A stretch of DNA of 64,000 nucleotides from an uncultured Christensenellaceae bacterium (GCA_944381365.1 CALWKW010000006.1:51335-115334); one strand, 5' to 3'. Counted from the first letter of the stretch, positions 25,803 through 35,072 are shown. A program made the numbers and translations. The notes: generated from the letters alone by a model not told the origin.

Positions 25803-26396
25803 ATGAAACTTAAAGACAGCAAAACTTATCTTAATCTCGCAGCAGCTTTTGCAGGCGAATGTCAAGCACGCACGAGATACGAATTTGTAGAATACGGAGC
25901 AAGAAAAGAAGGCTATAAAGCACTTGCCGACATCATCGACAATGTGGCTTATCAGGAATTTACTCATGCAAGACTTTTGTACAGCTTTATTCAATCGGCT
26001 GATGACAAATGTATTGCGGATATCAAAATATGTTCAGGTTATCCTTTCAAGGAAAAATGGGACCTTGTCGAAAACTTGAGACTTGCGGCAGAAGACGAGG
26101 GATTCGAAGCAGAAAAAATCTATCCCGAATTTGCAAAAGTAGCAAGAGAAGAGGGCTTTAAAGATATAGCAGGACTTTTTGAAAATCTCGTAAAAATCGA
26201 AAATTGCCACAAAATGCTCTTTACGGATTTATACAATCAGATGAAGAGCGGCACTCTTTACAAAAAAGACGAAGTAGTGAAGTGGAAGTGTCCCGAATGC
26301 GGATATGAAGCAAACTCAAAAGAAGCATTTGCCATCTGTCCTGTATGTCAGGCAAAACAAGGCGGCGTAATGCTCAAACTCAATGACAATACCTAA
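25803..26396 (+). CDS. rubrerythrin
   Basis: 197 residues. The N-terminal ferritin-like diiron domain has the Glu/ExxH pattern in GECQARTRYEF, QEFTHARLLY, and a later KIENCHKM. The C-terminal rubredoxin-like domain holds WKCPECGYEANSKEAFAICPVCQ. A cytosolic NADH-linked peroxidase, typical of strict anaerobes. ATG behind CGGAGGTAATGTG, 43 bp after the glycosyltransferase, with a terminator downstream. Confidence 0.93.
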   Translation: MKLKDSKTYLNLAAAFAGECQARTRYEFVEYGARKEGYKALADIIDNVAYQEFTHARLLYSFIQSADDKCIADIKICSGYPFKEKWDLVENLRLAAEDEGFEAEKIYPEFAKVAREEGFKDIAGLFENLVKIENCHKMLFTDLYNQMKSGTLYKKDEVVKWKCPECGYEANSKEAFAICPVCQAKQGGVMLKLNDNT

Positions 26397-26421
26397 TACT
26401 TTTTCTTTTCCCCTTATACTG

Positions 26422-26450
26422 AAAACGGACTGCAAAAAGCAGTCCGTTTT
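26422..26450 (+). terminator. Rho-independent terminator of rubrerythrin
   Basis: Perfect 12-bp stem AAAACGGACTGC / GCAGTCCGTTTT with an AAAAA loop and T-tail. Confidence 0.9.
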
Positions 26451-26510
26451 TATTTATCGATATCGATTTTTGTTTTTTTATTTCAGGCTATGATTTTATA
26501 AATCTCTTTT

Positions 26511-27899
26511 TTATTTGATAATCTCTCTAGCCATAAGCACGCCCATGACAGAAGCCATCATAAGTCCTCTTGTCCAGCCTGTCGAATCTCCAAGACAATG
26601 CAAATTCTTTACGCTTGTATTGAAATGCTCATCCATCTTGATTTTGTTGCTGTAAAACTTGAGTTCAGGCGAATACAACAATGTTTCAGGGCTGGCAAAA
26701 CCAGGTACTACCATGTCCACTTGCTGTATAAAGTTGAGAATACAAGTCATTGCTCTATAAGGCATTGCCGATGTGATATCACCTGCAATCGCATCTACCA
26801 ATGTGGGCTTGACATTGGACTGCTGAAGTTCTTTTTGCCATGTTCTCTTGCCGTCAAGAATATCGCCGTATCTTTGTACCATAATGTGTCCTGCACCCAG
26901 CATATTCGTGAGCTCGCCTACCTTCTTTGCGTATTCGATAGGTTGGTTGAAAGGCTCTCTGAAATTGTGAGATACCAAAATAGCAAGGTTTGTATTTGAC
27001 GACTTTTTGTCCTTGTAAGAATGTCCGTTGACTACTGCCAAGTTGTTGTCATAGTTTTCCTGTGCGACAAATCCGCCGGGGTTTTGGCAGAAAGTACGAA
27101 CTTTGTTTTTGAATGGATTGGGATATCCTATGAGCTTTGACTCATACAATACCTTGTTGACTTCTTCCATTACTTCGTTTCTTACTTCTACTCTTACACC
27201 TATATCTACGGTGCCGGGCTGGTGGTCGATATTGTGATTTCTGCAAGTAGTCTCAAGCCAATCTGCTCCTCTTCTTCCTGTGGCTACGATGACTTTTTCT
27301 GCCAAGATTGTCTCGCTTTGATTTTTGATTTTTACTATGGCTCCCTTGCAGACATTGTCTTCTATTACAAGGTCGGTACACTCGCTGTTGAAATACATCT
27401 CAACGCCGTTTTCAAGCAAGAATTTTTCGATAGAATAATAAATTTGCTGAGCTTTTTCCGTGCCCAAGTGTCTTATAGGACAATCCACAAGCTTTAGACC
27501 TGCTTTGATAGCTTTTTTGCGGATTTCCTTGATTTTGTCAGGCTCGGCAATACCTTCGATTTTGATATCCGCTCCGAATTCAAGATAAATACTGTCGGCA
27601 TATTCTATAGTTTTTTGAGCAAGATCATGTCCGATAAGGTCAGGCAAATCGCCGCCTACATCGCTGCTCAAAGACAATTTTCCGTCAGAGAATGCACCTG
27701 CTCCCGAAAAGCCTGTGGTAATTGCACAATTCTTGCAGCTTACGCAATGACCTATCTTGTGCTTGGGACAAGAACGATTTTCTATGGCCGCTCCTTTTTC
27801 TACGATTATTATGCTTTTTCCGCTCTTTTTCTTGATAAGCTCCAATGCAGTAAAAATACCCGCAGGTCCTGCACCGATAATCAATACATCTTTTTTCAT
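26511..27899 (-). CDS. FAD-dependent dehydrogenase of the COG2509 type
   Basis: 462 residues from ATG at 27899 (GAGGAGAGAAA upstream); a longer frame is not supported. Rossmann motif DVLIIGAGPAGIFTALEL at the N-terminus, then CPKHKIGHCVSCKNCAITTGFSGAGAFSDGKL, whose cysteine cluster is typical of this uncharacterised family. Later motifs are KVIVATGRRGADWLE and HCLGDSTGWTRGLMMASVMGV. It binds FAD; the substrate is unknown. The 321-bp upstream region shows no clear riboswitch. Confidence 0.85.
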   Translation of the reverse strand: MKKDVLIIGAGPAGIFTALELIKKKSGKSIIIVEKGAAIENRSCPKHKIGHCVSCKNCAITTGFSGAGAFSDGKLSLSSDVGGDLPDLIGHDLAQKTIEYADSIYLEFGADIKIEGIAEPDKIKEIRKKAIKAGLKLVDCPIRHLGTEKAQQIYYSIEKFLLENGVEMYFNSECTDLVIEDNVCKGAIVKIKNQSETILAEKVIVATGRRGADWLETTCRNHNIDHQPGTVDIGVRVEVRNEVMEEVNKVLYESKLIGYPNPFKNKVRTFCQNPGGFVAQENYDNNLAVVNGHSYKDKKSSNTNLAILVSHNFREPFNQPIEYAKKVGELTNMLGAGHIMVQRYGDILDGKRTWQKELQQSNVKPTLVDAIAGDITSAMPYRAMTCILNFIQQVDMVVPGFASPETLLYSPELKFYSNKIKMDEHFNTSVKNLHCLGDSTGWTRGLMMASVMGVLMAREIIK

Positions 27900-28161
27900 T
27901 TTTCTCTCCTCGGTGACAATAAAAAAGCCACCTTTTGTAATGCACGGGGCATACTTCGGTAGCACTCAAGATACTTTTGTATCCTCAATCAATTATATCA
28001 CTCAACAATATCTTTGTCAAGACTTATTTTTGTTTTGGTTTGTAGAAGGCTTGGACTTATATTTTGTCTTAAAACTCAATCACAAAAGCAAAAAATAGCA
28101 GATAGATATTTTTTTATTTTGTCAAGATATGTGCGTATGTGTACAAAATTTATTTTGCAAA

Positions 28162-28190
28162 TTGACTTGACTTAATTATCCTGCTAAAAT
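28162..28190 (+). promoter_or_regulatory. promoter of the acetyltransferase gene at 28221
   Basis: TTGACT (28162-28167), 17-bp spacer, TAAAAT (28185-28190), about 30 bp upstream of the start codon. Confidence 0.7.
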
Positions 28191-28220
28191 ATTTATGACA
28201 ATATTTTTTAGGAGCAAATT

Positions 28221-28835
28221 ATGACAGAAAGAGAAAAAATGGTGGCAGGAAAGCTTTACAATCCTACCGACAAAGAGCTTGAAAAACTAAAAGCAAAGGT
28301 GCGTCAAGCTTGTATAGAGTACAATCGCTCAAACGAAGACGAACAGCAAAAAAGATATGAGCTTTTGCATTCCGTCCTCAAAAGCCATAAAAAGAATTTT
28401 TATTTTGAGCCAAATATCCGTTTTGATTATGGCTGCAACACCTCTATCGGCGAAAACTTTTTTGCGAATTTCAACTGCACTATTCTCGATATCTGTCCCG
28501 TGACGATAGGCGACAATGTGATGTTTGGCCCCAATGTGACAATAGCCACTCCCATGCACCCTATTATCGGCGAAGAAAGATTTATAAGCGAGCATGAAGA
28601 CGGCTTGTATGACCTCGAATATGCCAAGCCTATCACTATCGGCAACGGCGTTTGGCTTGCAAGCGGCGTAATCGTAAACGGCGGAGTGACCATAGGCGAC
28701 AATGCGGTAATCGGCAGCGGCAGCGTGGTGACAAAAGATATCCCCGCAAATGTAATTGCCGTGGGAAATCCTTGCAGAGTATTAAGAGAAATTACAGAAG
28801 AAGACAGCATCAAATACAAAAAGCATCTTTTTTAA
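28221..28835 (+). CDS. maa: maltose/galactoside O-acetyltransferase family protein
   Basis: 204 residues. The N-terminal Mac domain (EREKMVAGKLYNPTDKELE) and left-handed beta-helix (IGDNVMFGPNVTIATPMHPI with the catalytic His, IGNGVWLASGVIVNGGVTIGDNAVIGSGSVVTKDIPANVIAVGNPCRVL) match Maa/LacA. It acetylates the 6-OH of sugars; the physiological role is usually detoxification. Start ATG behind TAGGAGCAAATT. Monocistronic. Confidence 0.92.
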   Translation: MTEREKMVAGKLYNPTDKELEKLKAKVRQACIEYNRSNEDEQQKRYELLHSVLKSHKKNFYFEPNIRFDYGCNTSIGENFFANFNCTILDICPVTIGDNVMFGPNVTIATPMHPIIGEERFISEHEDGLYDLEYAKPITIGNGVWLASGVIVNGGVTIGDNAVIGSGSVVTKDIPANVIAVGNPCRVLREITEEDSIKYKKHLF

Positions 28836-28983
28836 TCGTGCCGTAAATATAAAACTATTTGATTAAGACAAAAAATTTTGCGTCCGACAAATTAAAAAAC
28901 CTATTTTTGTCTTCAAAAATTTTTATCTTCTCGAGCATTTGATTTTTGTATGATTTTTGCACAAAAATATTCTTGAAAATACA

Positions 28984-29016
28984 AAAAAGACAGTCCAAAA
29001 TTCAGGCTGTCTTTTT
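28984..29016. terminator. bidirectional terminator
   Basis: Stem AAAAAGACAG(T)CC / GG-CTGTCTTTTT with T-runs on both strands, between the convergent acetyltransferase and dGTPase genes. Confidence 0.75.
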
Positions 29017-29050
29017 GCGTATATGCACGCACGCACAAAGGCTTTCCTTA

Positions 29051-29087
29051 ATTTATACAATTTAAGCCTTATGTAAATTGTATAAAT
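29051..29087 (+). repeat. 37-bp intergenic palindrome, copy 4, with ACGCAC tail on its left
   Basis: Arms 29051-29064 and 29074-29087 around core AGCCTTATG (forward orientation). ACGCACGCAC at 29027-29036 lies 14 nt to the left, the mirror of the tail seen right of the reverse-oriented copies. Between convergent genes. Confidence 0.9.
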
Positions 29088-29158
29088 TATTTATTATAAT
29101 ATTTATATGCTTTTTTTATAGAAAATTTTATGACAAATTCATATCGAAAAAACGCTCT

Positions 29159-30325
29159 TTAAATCTTCTCCAAAAAATTGATAAGATACTTGTCCGTCAT
29201 GCTGGCTACTATATCCGTGGCTACTCTTTCTGGATAATTTTTATTGTCTTCAAAATACTTGTCCACGGCTTCTTTTCTTGCGTAGATATAAGGACGATAA
29301 TATTTGTCGACAAGTTTTTTATCGCCCTTTATGTCCTTATAAAAAGCCTCGAAAACGCTCTTTATGATTTCAAAAAGTTTGTCGTCAGAATACTCGTCTA
29401 CTTTTGAGTGATTGCTAAGATATATTTCCTCATAATTGTCTTTGAAAATACCCTTTAAAGCCTCAAAAGCTTTATCGCTCATTGCTATATAATTTTTGCC
29501 GTAAGAATTGTTTATGATATCTATCGACAAGTTTGAGATAATTTCGTGATTGTATGTACCGAGTTCGCTTTCTTTGTAATTTTCAAAAGGCACATATTTA
29601 AGTTTTGATGCGTCTTGTCTGTCCTTGCCGATATATGCTATCACATCGGCTATTCTGACAAGGCATCCTTCCAAGGTGCATGCAAAAAGTCTGTCGTCAT
29701 TGAGTTTGCCTATATAGGCAAGTTCGAGCTTTTTGTCTATATCTTCAAAGCTCTTGCAAGAATTGATATTTGGCATATACTTGTCCACGACCTCTTCTCC
29801 GTTGTGGCAAAGCACACCGTCTATGACCTGCAAAGAAATGTTTGCTCCGTTTTCCGCTCCCACTATATTGTTGAGATATCTCGCTCCTTGTATGTGGTGC
29901 ATGAATCTGTATCCGTACTCTTTTGCCACTCTATCGAGAAGCTTTTCGCCCTTGTGTCCGAATGGACAATGCCCGAGGTCATGAGCAAGTGCGATTGCTT
30001 CGATAAGGTCGCAGTTTAAAGACAAAGCCGAGCCTATCGTGCGGGCTATTCTGGAAACAAGCTGGACATGATAGGCACGGGTAGATATATCGTCATTGTC
30101 TTTTAGACTGAAAACCTGAGTTTTTCCTGCATACCTGTTGAAAAGCTGAAGGTTGATAATCGCCTCGCAATCCCTTATATACTGTCTTCTGAATATTTTG
30201 GGAGTATAAGCTTTTTTGCGGATACAATCTTTGTCTTTGGAAGCAAATTCAGACAATAGGGCATCTCTTTGCAAATACCCTTCTTCAAGCTTTTTAGATA
30301 TATTTTCGTCCAATCGGTATGCCAT
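29159..30325 (-). CDS. dgt: dGTP triphosphohydrolase-like HD-domain protein
   Basis: 388 residues. HD-domain metal ligands are visible: STRAYHVQLVSRIARTIG (His86), the HD pair at 115-116 in ALAHDLGHCPFGHKGEKLLD, and a later conserved Asp in CLVRIADVIAYIGKDRQDA. It hydrolyses dNTPs to nucleoside and triphosphate in the cytosol. The N-terminal RRQYIRDCEAIINLQLFNRYAGKTQVF fits Dgt. Start ATG behind AAAAGGAGAACTT, 17 bp after the dipeptidase gene, so probably co-transcribed. Confidence 0.9.
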   Translation of the reverse strand: MAYRLDENISKKLEEGYLQRDALLSEFASKDKDCIRKKAYTPKIFRRQYIRDCEAIINLQLFNRYAGKTQVFSLKDNDDISTRAYHVQLVSRIARTIGSALSLNCDLIEAIALAHDLGHCPFGHKGEKLLDRVAKEYGYRFMHHIQGARYLNNIVGAENGANISLQVIDGVLCHNGEEVVDKYMPNINSCKSFEDIDKKLELAYIGKLNDDRLFACTLEGCLVRIADVIAYIGKDRQDASKLKYVPFENYKESELGTYNHEIISNLSIDIINNSYGKNYIAMSDKAFEALKGIFKDNYEEIYLSNHSKVDEYSDDKLFEIIKSVFEAFYKDIKGDKKLVDKYYRPYIYARKEAVDKYFEDNKNYPERVATDIVASMTDKYLINFLEKI

Positions 30326-30342
30326 AAGTTCTCCTTTTAAGA

Positions 30343-31668
30343 TTACTTCTTTTCAAAAAGCAAGTCTTTTATCGCCGAATAATAGATTTGATACATTTTT
30401 TCAAAGTCAATAAGCGAAACTCTTTCGTCTTTTTGATGAATTGTGCTTTCGCAGTCGGGGAAGATAGGACCGAATGCCACACCGCATTTCAAAGCTCTGG
30501 CATAAGTTCCGCCGCCGATAGTGATAGGCTGTAAATCAGAAGACATGACCTTGTTGTAAGAAGCAAGCAGTTTTTGTACAAGTTCGTTGTCTTTGTCGAT
30601 ATAAAGCGGATTGTGGAAATTGCGGACGGTCACTTCTTCAGTGCCGAGATTTTCCTTGAGCATAAGCATAATCTGCTCTTTTGTATAGCTCACGGGATGA
30701 CGGATATCCACAATGATGTGCATCTTGCGATTATAAAGTCTTGTGGAAGGAAGATTTTCGCCGTTTACCACTCCGACATTGAATGTAAGAGCACCGCTCT
30801 TTTCGTCACTTAGTTTTATGCCTGCACCGCTGCCGTCATTATGGCAAAGCTTTGTATAAAAATCTTTGAATTCTCCGCCGACTTTTTCTTTGAGAAATCT
30901 CATAAGGTGCCAAAAAGCATTGTCGCCTTTCCAAGGCGTGGAGGCATGTGCGGGCGAACCATAAGCCGTGATATATGTCTTTCCGCCGTTTACGGATATC
31001 TCTATATGATTGTCATCGCAATCGGTATCGAGTGCCATATCGAGGACTGCCGTACATTTTGCCATGACGATATTGCCTCGGCTACCTCCTTCTATCGAAA
31101 GAAGTTTTTTGGGCATATCCATGTATATGTCATATCCCACAAGTCCTTTTTCGCAGTTTATGACAGGAAAATCTCCGTCAGGCGAAAAACCTTTTTCGGG
31201 CATTTTGTCGACTTCGTTGTAATGGTCTATACATCTCCAACCGCTTTCTTCGTTGCCGCCAAAAATAAATCTTATTTTGTATTTGGGTTTGTATCCCTCT
31301 TTGACAAGAGAATCCACTGCATAAAGACAGCACATCATAGGTCCTTTGTCATCGAGCACGCCTCTGCCGTAAAGATATCCGTCTTTTATCTCGCCCAAGG
31401 GATTTGCCGACCAATCATCGTCATAAGGCACTACATCGATATGTCCGAGTATGCCAAACATTTCTCCCTCGCCTATATCGCAAGTGCAGTAATATCCATC
31501 GACATTTTTTGTAGTCATACCCATTTCTTTTGCTGTTTTGCATACGAGGTCAAGACAATCTGCTACCCCTTCGCCAAAAGGCGAACGCTCGCATGGCTTG
31601 CCCTCTACGCTGTCGATAGACACAAGCTCCAATGTCTTTTTTACGACCTTCTCAAAAGTTTTTTTCAT
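30343..31668 (-). CDS. pepV: M20-family dipeptidase, PepV/Sapep type
   Basis: 441 residues from ATG at 31668; AAGGAG lies about 13 nt upstream. Metal and catalytic motifs: GHIDVVPYDDDW, YGRGVLDDKGPMMCCLYAVD, GGNEESGWRCIDHY (catalytic Glu pair), and a C-terminal TIGGGTYARAL..FGPIFP..IHQKDE stretch. Zn- or Mn-dependent cleavage of dipeptides in the cytosol. It is divergent from gltX. Confidence 0.92.
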   Translation of the reverse strand: MKKTFEKVVKKTLELVSIDSVEGKPCERSPFGEGVADCLDLVCKTAKEMGMTTKNVDGYYCTCDIGEGEMFGILGHIDVVPYDDDWSANPLGEIKDGYLYGRGVLDDKGPMMCCLYAVDSLVKEGYKPKYKIRFIFGGNEESGWRCIDHYNEVDKMPEKGFSPDGDFPVINCEKGLVGYDIYMDMPKKLLSIEGGSRGNIVMAKCTAVLDMALDTDCDDNHIEISVNGGKTYITAYGSPAHASTPWKGDNAFWHLMRFLKEKVGGEFKDFYTKLCHNDGSGAGIKLSDEKSGALTFNVGVVNGENLPSTRLYNRKMHIIVDIRHPVSYTKEQIMLMLKENLGTEEVTVRNFHNPLYIDKDNELVQKLLASYNKVMSSDLQPITIGGGTYARALKCGVAFGPIFPDCESTIHQKDERVSLIDFEKMYQIYYSAIKDLLFEKK

Positions 31669-31790
31669 AATATCAAAAATATCTCCTTGAAAAGTTTTTT
31701 GAATTATTGTATAAATATTATACACAATTTCGCATAAATATGTTATATTATTAAGCGAAATACAAGTAAAAAATTTTTAAGGATAATGCT

Positions 31791-33239
31791 ATGACCAAAG
31801 TAAGAACAAGATTTGCACCTTCTCCCACAGGTTTTATGCATATCGGCAATCTGAGAACTTGCCTCTATGCTTACCTCTTTGCCAAGAAAGCTGGTGGACA
31901 ATTTATTTTAAGAATAGAGGACACCGATCAGGAAAGATATGTCGAAGGTGCCGTAGATGTAATTTATCATACTCTCAAGACGGCAGGTATAGAGCATGAC
32001 GAAGGCCCCGACAAAGACGGCGGATACGGCCCCTATATCCAGAGCGAACGCAAGGATATATATCTGAAGTATGCCAAAGAACTCGTAGAAAAAGGCGGAG
32101 CATATTATTGTTTCTGCACAAAAGAAAGACTTGACAGCCTCAAGGACGACAAAGGTATCGCCAAATATGACAAGCATTGCCTTTCTTTGTCAAAAGAAGA
32201 GGTACAAAAAAGATTGGACGCAGGCGAACCTTATGTAATCAGACAAAATATTCCTACCGAGGGCGTGAGCGAATATGACGATATGGTATTCGGACATATC
32301 AGTGTCCCCAACGAGGATATGGAAGACAATATCCTTATCAAGTCAGACGGCATGCCTACCTATAATTTCGCAAATGTAGTAGACGACCACCTTATGGCTA
32401 TCAACTATGTAATAAGAGGAGTAGAGTATTTGTCCTCCACTCCCAAATACAACCTTATGTATGACGCATTCGGCTGGGAAAGACCTCACTATATGCACCT
32501 TTCTCCTATCATGAAAGACGCACAGAGAAAATTGTCAAAGAGATACGGCGATGCAAACTTTGAAGACTTCTTGGCAAAAGGCTATCTTCCCGAAGCTATC
32601 GTCAACTATATTGCTCTTCTCGGCTGGTCGCCAAAAGGCAACGAAGAGAAAATGAGCATGCAGCAGCTTATCGAAGAATTCGATGTCGAGGGTATATCCA
32701 AATCTCCCAGCATCTTTGACGAAGCAAAAATGAGATGGCTCAACGGCGAATATATCAAGCAGATGAGCATCGAGCAATTCGTAGAAGTCGCAAAGCCTTA
32801 TTTTGAAAAGAGTAAGGTGGCAGGCAAGTATGACTACAATGCTCTTGCAAAACTTCTTATCCCCAGAGTAGAAATACTCAGCGAAATTCCCGAAAAAGTA
32901 AACTTCTTGGAAGAATTCGGCGAATACGATGTGGATATGTTTGAGCACAAAAAGATGAAGATTACAAAAGAAATGGCTCTTGCAAATCTCAAGGAAGTAG
33001 AAAAAGTATATGCTAGCGAGAGCGAATGGACAGATGAACATCTCAAAGCGGTAGCTATGAGCCTTTCTGAAAAACTTGCTTGCAAGAGCGGACAAATCTT
33101 CTTGCCCTTAAGACTTGCTTTGACAGGTGTGGCTTCCACCCCGGGCGGAGCTACGGAAATGGCAGAGCTTCTCGGAAAAGAAGAGAGCATGAAAAGATTG
33201 AGATATTCGATAGAACTTCTTCAAAGCAAACTTGCCTGA
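31791..33239 (+). CDS. gltX: glutamyl-tRNA synthetase
   Basis: 482 residues, class I synthetase of standard length. HIGH-type motif HIGN at 17-20 after TRFAPSPTGFM, and the KMSKS-type KLSKR at ~247-251 in MKDAQRKLSKRYGD. It charges tRNA-Glu, and in Clostridia often tRNA-Gln too, with later amidation. The C-terminal anticodon-binding helical domain is complete. Followed by a terminator. Confidence 0.97.
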   Translation: MTKVRTRFAPSPTGFMHIGNLRTCLYAYLFAKKAGGQFILRIEDTDQERYVEGAVDVIYHTLKTAGIEHDEGPDKDGGYGPYIQSERKDIYLKYAKELVEKGGAYYCFCTKERLDSLKDDKGIAKYDKHCLSLSKEEVQKRLDAGEPYVIRQNIPTEGVSEYDDMVFGHISVPNEDMEDNILIKSDGMPTYNFANVVDDHLMAINYVIRGVEYLSSTPKYNLMYDAFGWERPHYMHLSPIMKDAQRKLSKRYGDANFEDFLAKGYLPEAIVNYIALLGWSPKGNEEKMSMQQLIEEFDVEGISKSPSIFDEAKMRWLNGEYIKQMSIEQFVEVAKPYFEKSKVAGKYDYNALAKLLIPRVEILSEIPEKVNFLEEFGEYDVDMFEHKKMKITKEMALANLKEVEKVYASESEWTDEHLKAVAMSLSEKLACKSGQIFLPLRLALTGVASTPGGATEMAELLGKEESMKRLRYSIELLQSKLA

Positions 33240-33261
33240 AATTAACTCATAAAAATCTTTT

Positions 33262-33290
33262 AAAAGACGGCACTTCGCCGTCTTTTTTTA
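33262..33290 (+). terminator. Rho-independent terminator of gltX
   Basis: Stem AAAAGACGGC / GCCGTCTTTT with a 5-nt loop and a T-run, 22 bp past the stop. Confidence 0.88.
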
Positions 33291-33377
33291 TCAATCGTAT
33301 TTTGAAATACACCCCCTCTATCAAAAAGATTTTTGCATATCGAAAACACCCTATTCAAAATACCCTATACTTTGTTT

Positions 33378-33414
33378 ATTTATACAATTTAAGCCTTAGG
33401 TAAATTGTATAAAT
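33378..33414 (+). repeat. 37-bp intergenic palindrome, copy 5
   Basis: Arms 33378-33391 and 33401-33414 around core AGCCTTAGG (forward). It lies in the 559-bp gap between gltX and rpsF. No ACGCAC tail on its left. Confidence 0.9.
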
Positions 33415-33467
33415 ATATTGTTTATAGTAATATATATTTAATTATTATAATTTAGATATGCGTAATT

Positions 33468-33597
33468 ATTTAAATTTTTAAATCTTACGCATAAAGGTAT
33501 TTAATTCTTGAAAAAACTAAAATGCGTATAAGTTTTAAAAATTTTTTTAAGGCAAAAATAATAAATAAATTTAAAAAACTTTAATAAAAAATGCGTA
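33468..33597 (+). repeat. cluster of ATGCGTA motifs upstream of rpsF
   Basis: ATGCGTAA (33468-33475) and TTACGCAT (33485-33492) form a perfect 8-bp inverted repeat with a 9-nt gap. Two more direct ATGCGTA copies are at 33522-33528 and 33591-33597. The rest of the 33415-33690 stretch is AT-rich without open frames. Confidence 0.55.
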
Positions 33598-33690
33598 TCG
33601 TAAATTAAAAACAATACAAAAATCACTCATTTTAAGAGAGTGAAAAGAAAAAATTTGTCGATAAAGTTTTTAACAACAAAGCGTTTTTAC

Positions 33691-33719
33691 TTTACAATTT
33701 AATTTGGCTGTGATAATAT
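33691..33719 (+). promoter_or_regulatory. promoter of rpsF-ssb-rpsR
   Basis: TTTACA (33691-33696), 17-bp spacer, TAATAT (33714-33719), about 80 bp upstream of rpsF, leaving room for a leader RNA. Confidence 0.65.
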
Positions 33720-33740
33720 ACTTGTAGTATTTTTTGAAAA

Positions 33741-33790
33741 TACGCACCCTTGTTCGGGCTTTTTTGTCCGAACCATTAGACCAAAAGGAG
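33741..33790 (+). promoter_or_regulatory. rpsF leader hairpin, candidate S6:S18 autoregulatory site
   Basis: A stem GTTCGG (33752-33757) / CCGAAC (33768-33773), then CATTAGACC and the strong ribosome site AAAGGAGG. Published S6:S18-binding leaders carry a CCG-containing stem just before rpsF; this hairpin fits in position and by CCGAACC, but the full consensus was not compared. Confidence 0.45.
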
Positions 33791-33798
33791 GTATAAAA

Positions 33799-34080
33799 AT
33801 GAACAAGTACGAATTGTTGTATATCATCGAAAACGGTATTTCCGATGAGGCAAAACAGGAAGTAGTTGACAAAATGGCTGAGGTTATCACTTCAAACGGC
33901 GGTGAAATCGAAAGCACAGACAAGTGGGGTACTAAGAAGTATGCTTACCCTATCGACTACAAGACAGAAGGCTACTATGTATTGGTAAACTTCTCGGCTC
34001 CTTCCAATGTGCCCGAAGAAATCAAGAGATTCAACCGCAATACCGATGAACTCGTAAGAAGCATGATTATCAAAAAGTAA
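33799..34080 (+). CDS. rpsF: 30S ribosomal protein S6
   Basis: 93 residues, family length. S6 features: MNKYELLYIIENG, GGEIESTDKWGTKKYAYPIDYKTEGYYVLVNF, and FNRNTDELVRSMIIK. Binds 16S rRNA with S18 in the small subunit. First gene of the operon, with ATG behind AAAGGAGGTATAAAA. Ssb follows after 11 bp. Confidence 0.97.
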   Translation: MNKYELLYIIENGISDEAKQEVVDKMAEVITSNGGEIESTDKWGTKKYAYPIDYKTEGYYVLVNFSAPSNVPEEIKRFNRNTDELVRSMIIKK

Positions 34081-34091
34081 GGAGAAATACT

Positions 34092-34484
34092 ATGAACAAA
34101 GTTATTTTGATCGGCAACCTTACAAGAGATCCCGAATCTGGTTCTACACAAAGCGGTGTAGCATTTTGCAGATTTTCTATTGCCGTAAACCGCAGATTCA
34201 GCAAGGAAAACGAGACTGACTATTTCAACATTGTATGTTGGAGAGCTCTCGCAGATAATTGCTCAAAAATGTTGGCAAAAGGCAGAAAAGTTTGCGTAAG
34301 CGGTTCTATCCAGACTCGTCAGTACGAGCAAGACGGCATCAAGCGTACTGCTTATGACATCATAGCTGACGAAGTTGAGTTTCTTTCACCCTCTACAAAG
34401 GGCGATGAAGCAGGAGAGCAACCTGCAAAAAGACAGGAGTCTGTAAGCAATCTTACACCTGTTGATGACGAATTACCATTCTAA
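34092..34484 (+). CDS. ssb: single-stranded DNA-binding protein
   Basis: 130 residues: OB-fold N-terminus MNKVILIGNLTRDPESGSTQSGVAFCRFSIAVNRRF and the terminal acidic tip DDELPF that recruits repair and replication proteins. It protects ssDNA during replication. Shorter than many Bacillota SSBs, with a short linker. Between rpsF and rpsR as in most Bacillota. Confidence 0.97.
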   Translation: MNKVILIGNLTRDPESGSTQSGVAFCRFSIAVNRRFSKENETDYFNIVCWRALADNCSKMLAKGRKVCVSGSIQTRQYEQDGIKRTAYDIIADEVEFLSPSTKGDEAGEQPAKRQESVSNLTPVDDELPF

Positions 34485-34499
34485 TAAGGAGATATAACA

Positions 34500-34754
34500 A
34501 TGAACGAAGAGAAAGTAGTTAAGCGTCCCGCAGGCAAGAAGCCTGTATCTCGTAAGAAAGTTTGTATTTTCTGCGTAGATAAGATTGATGCTGTTGATTA
34601 TAAGGATGTAGCAAAACTCCGCAAGTACATTACAGAAAAGGGCAAAATCGTTCCCAGAAGAATGAGCGGTGTTTGTGCAAAGCATCAGAGAATCGTTACT
34701 GAAGCTATCAAGAGAGCAAGAGAAATGGCTTTGCTTCCTTATGTAGCTGAATAA
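34500..34754 (+). CDS. rpsR: 30S ribosomal protein S18
   Basis: 84 residues. S18 core [51 protein letters not shown] Cys pair (VCIFC) near residues 22-25 may form part of a zinc-type S18 with the later Cys, though the complete CXXC pair set is not seen. Last gene of the operon, followed by a terminator. Confidence 0.97.
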   Translation: MNEEKVVKRPAGKKPVSRKKVCIFCVDKIDAVDYKDVAKLRKYITEKGKIVPRRMSGVCAKHQRIVTEAIKRAREMALLPYVAE

Positions 34755-34772
34755 TCACATTTTAAAAAAATC

Positions 34773-34803
34773 TGACAGTCCTATACGGGCTGTCATTTTT
34801 TTT
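34773..34803 (+). terminator. Rho-independent terminator of the rpsF operon
   Basis: Stem GACAG(T)CC / GG(G)CTGTC with a short loop and a T-run, 20 bp after rpsR. Confidence 0.82.
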
Positions 34804-34902
34804 GCAAAATTCTATATAGAGTCTATGATTTTTAAGATATAAAAGCCAAAAAAGTTTTGTGAGCATATTCTATATAATTTTCATATTCAATTCTATTTTT
34901 TA

Positions 34903-34939
34903 ATTTATACAATTTACTTAAGGCTTAAATTGTATAAAT
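34903..34939 (-). repeat. 37-bp intergenic palindrome, copy 6
   Basis: Arms 34903-34916 and 34926-34939 around core CTTAAGGCT (reverse). Between rpsR and the flavin reductase gene. No CGTGCGT tail follows; an isolated ATGCGTG is ~50 bp away. Confidence 0.9.
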
Positions 34940-35025
34940 TAGTATATATTATAATAAATATAATGTATTCTTGATTTTTTAAAATATATGCGTGATATTG
35001 TAATATAATATTTTTATAAACCGTA

Positions 35026-35054
35026 TTGTAATTTTTTGCTTTTCTAGATATAAT
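35026..35054 (+). promoter_or_regulatory. promoter of the rubredoxin-flavin reductase gene
   Basis: TTGTAA (35026-35031), 17-bp spacer, TATAAT (35049-35054), 19 bp upstream of the start codon. Confidence 0.75.
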
Positions 35055-35072
35055 AATTTCGGAGGAATAAAT

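Noticed and set aside
27900..28000. Riboswitch or T-box before the COG2509 dehydrogenase gene
   Set aside because: Short complementary stretches (GGTG/CACC, GTGC/GCAC) occur, but no known riboswitch core or T-box sequence could be matched.
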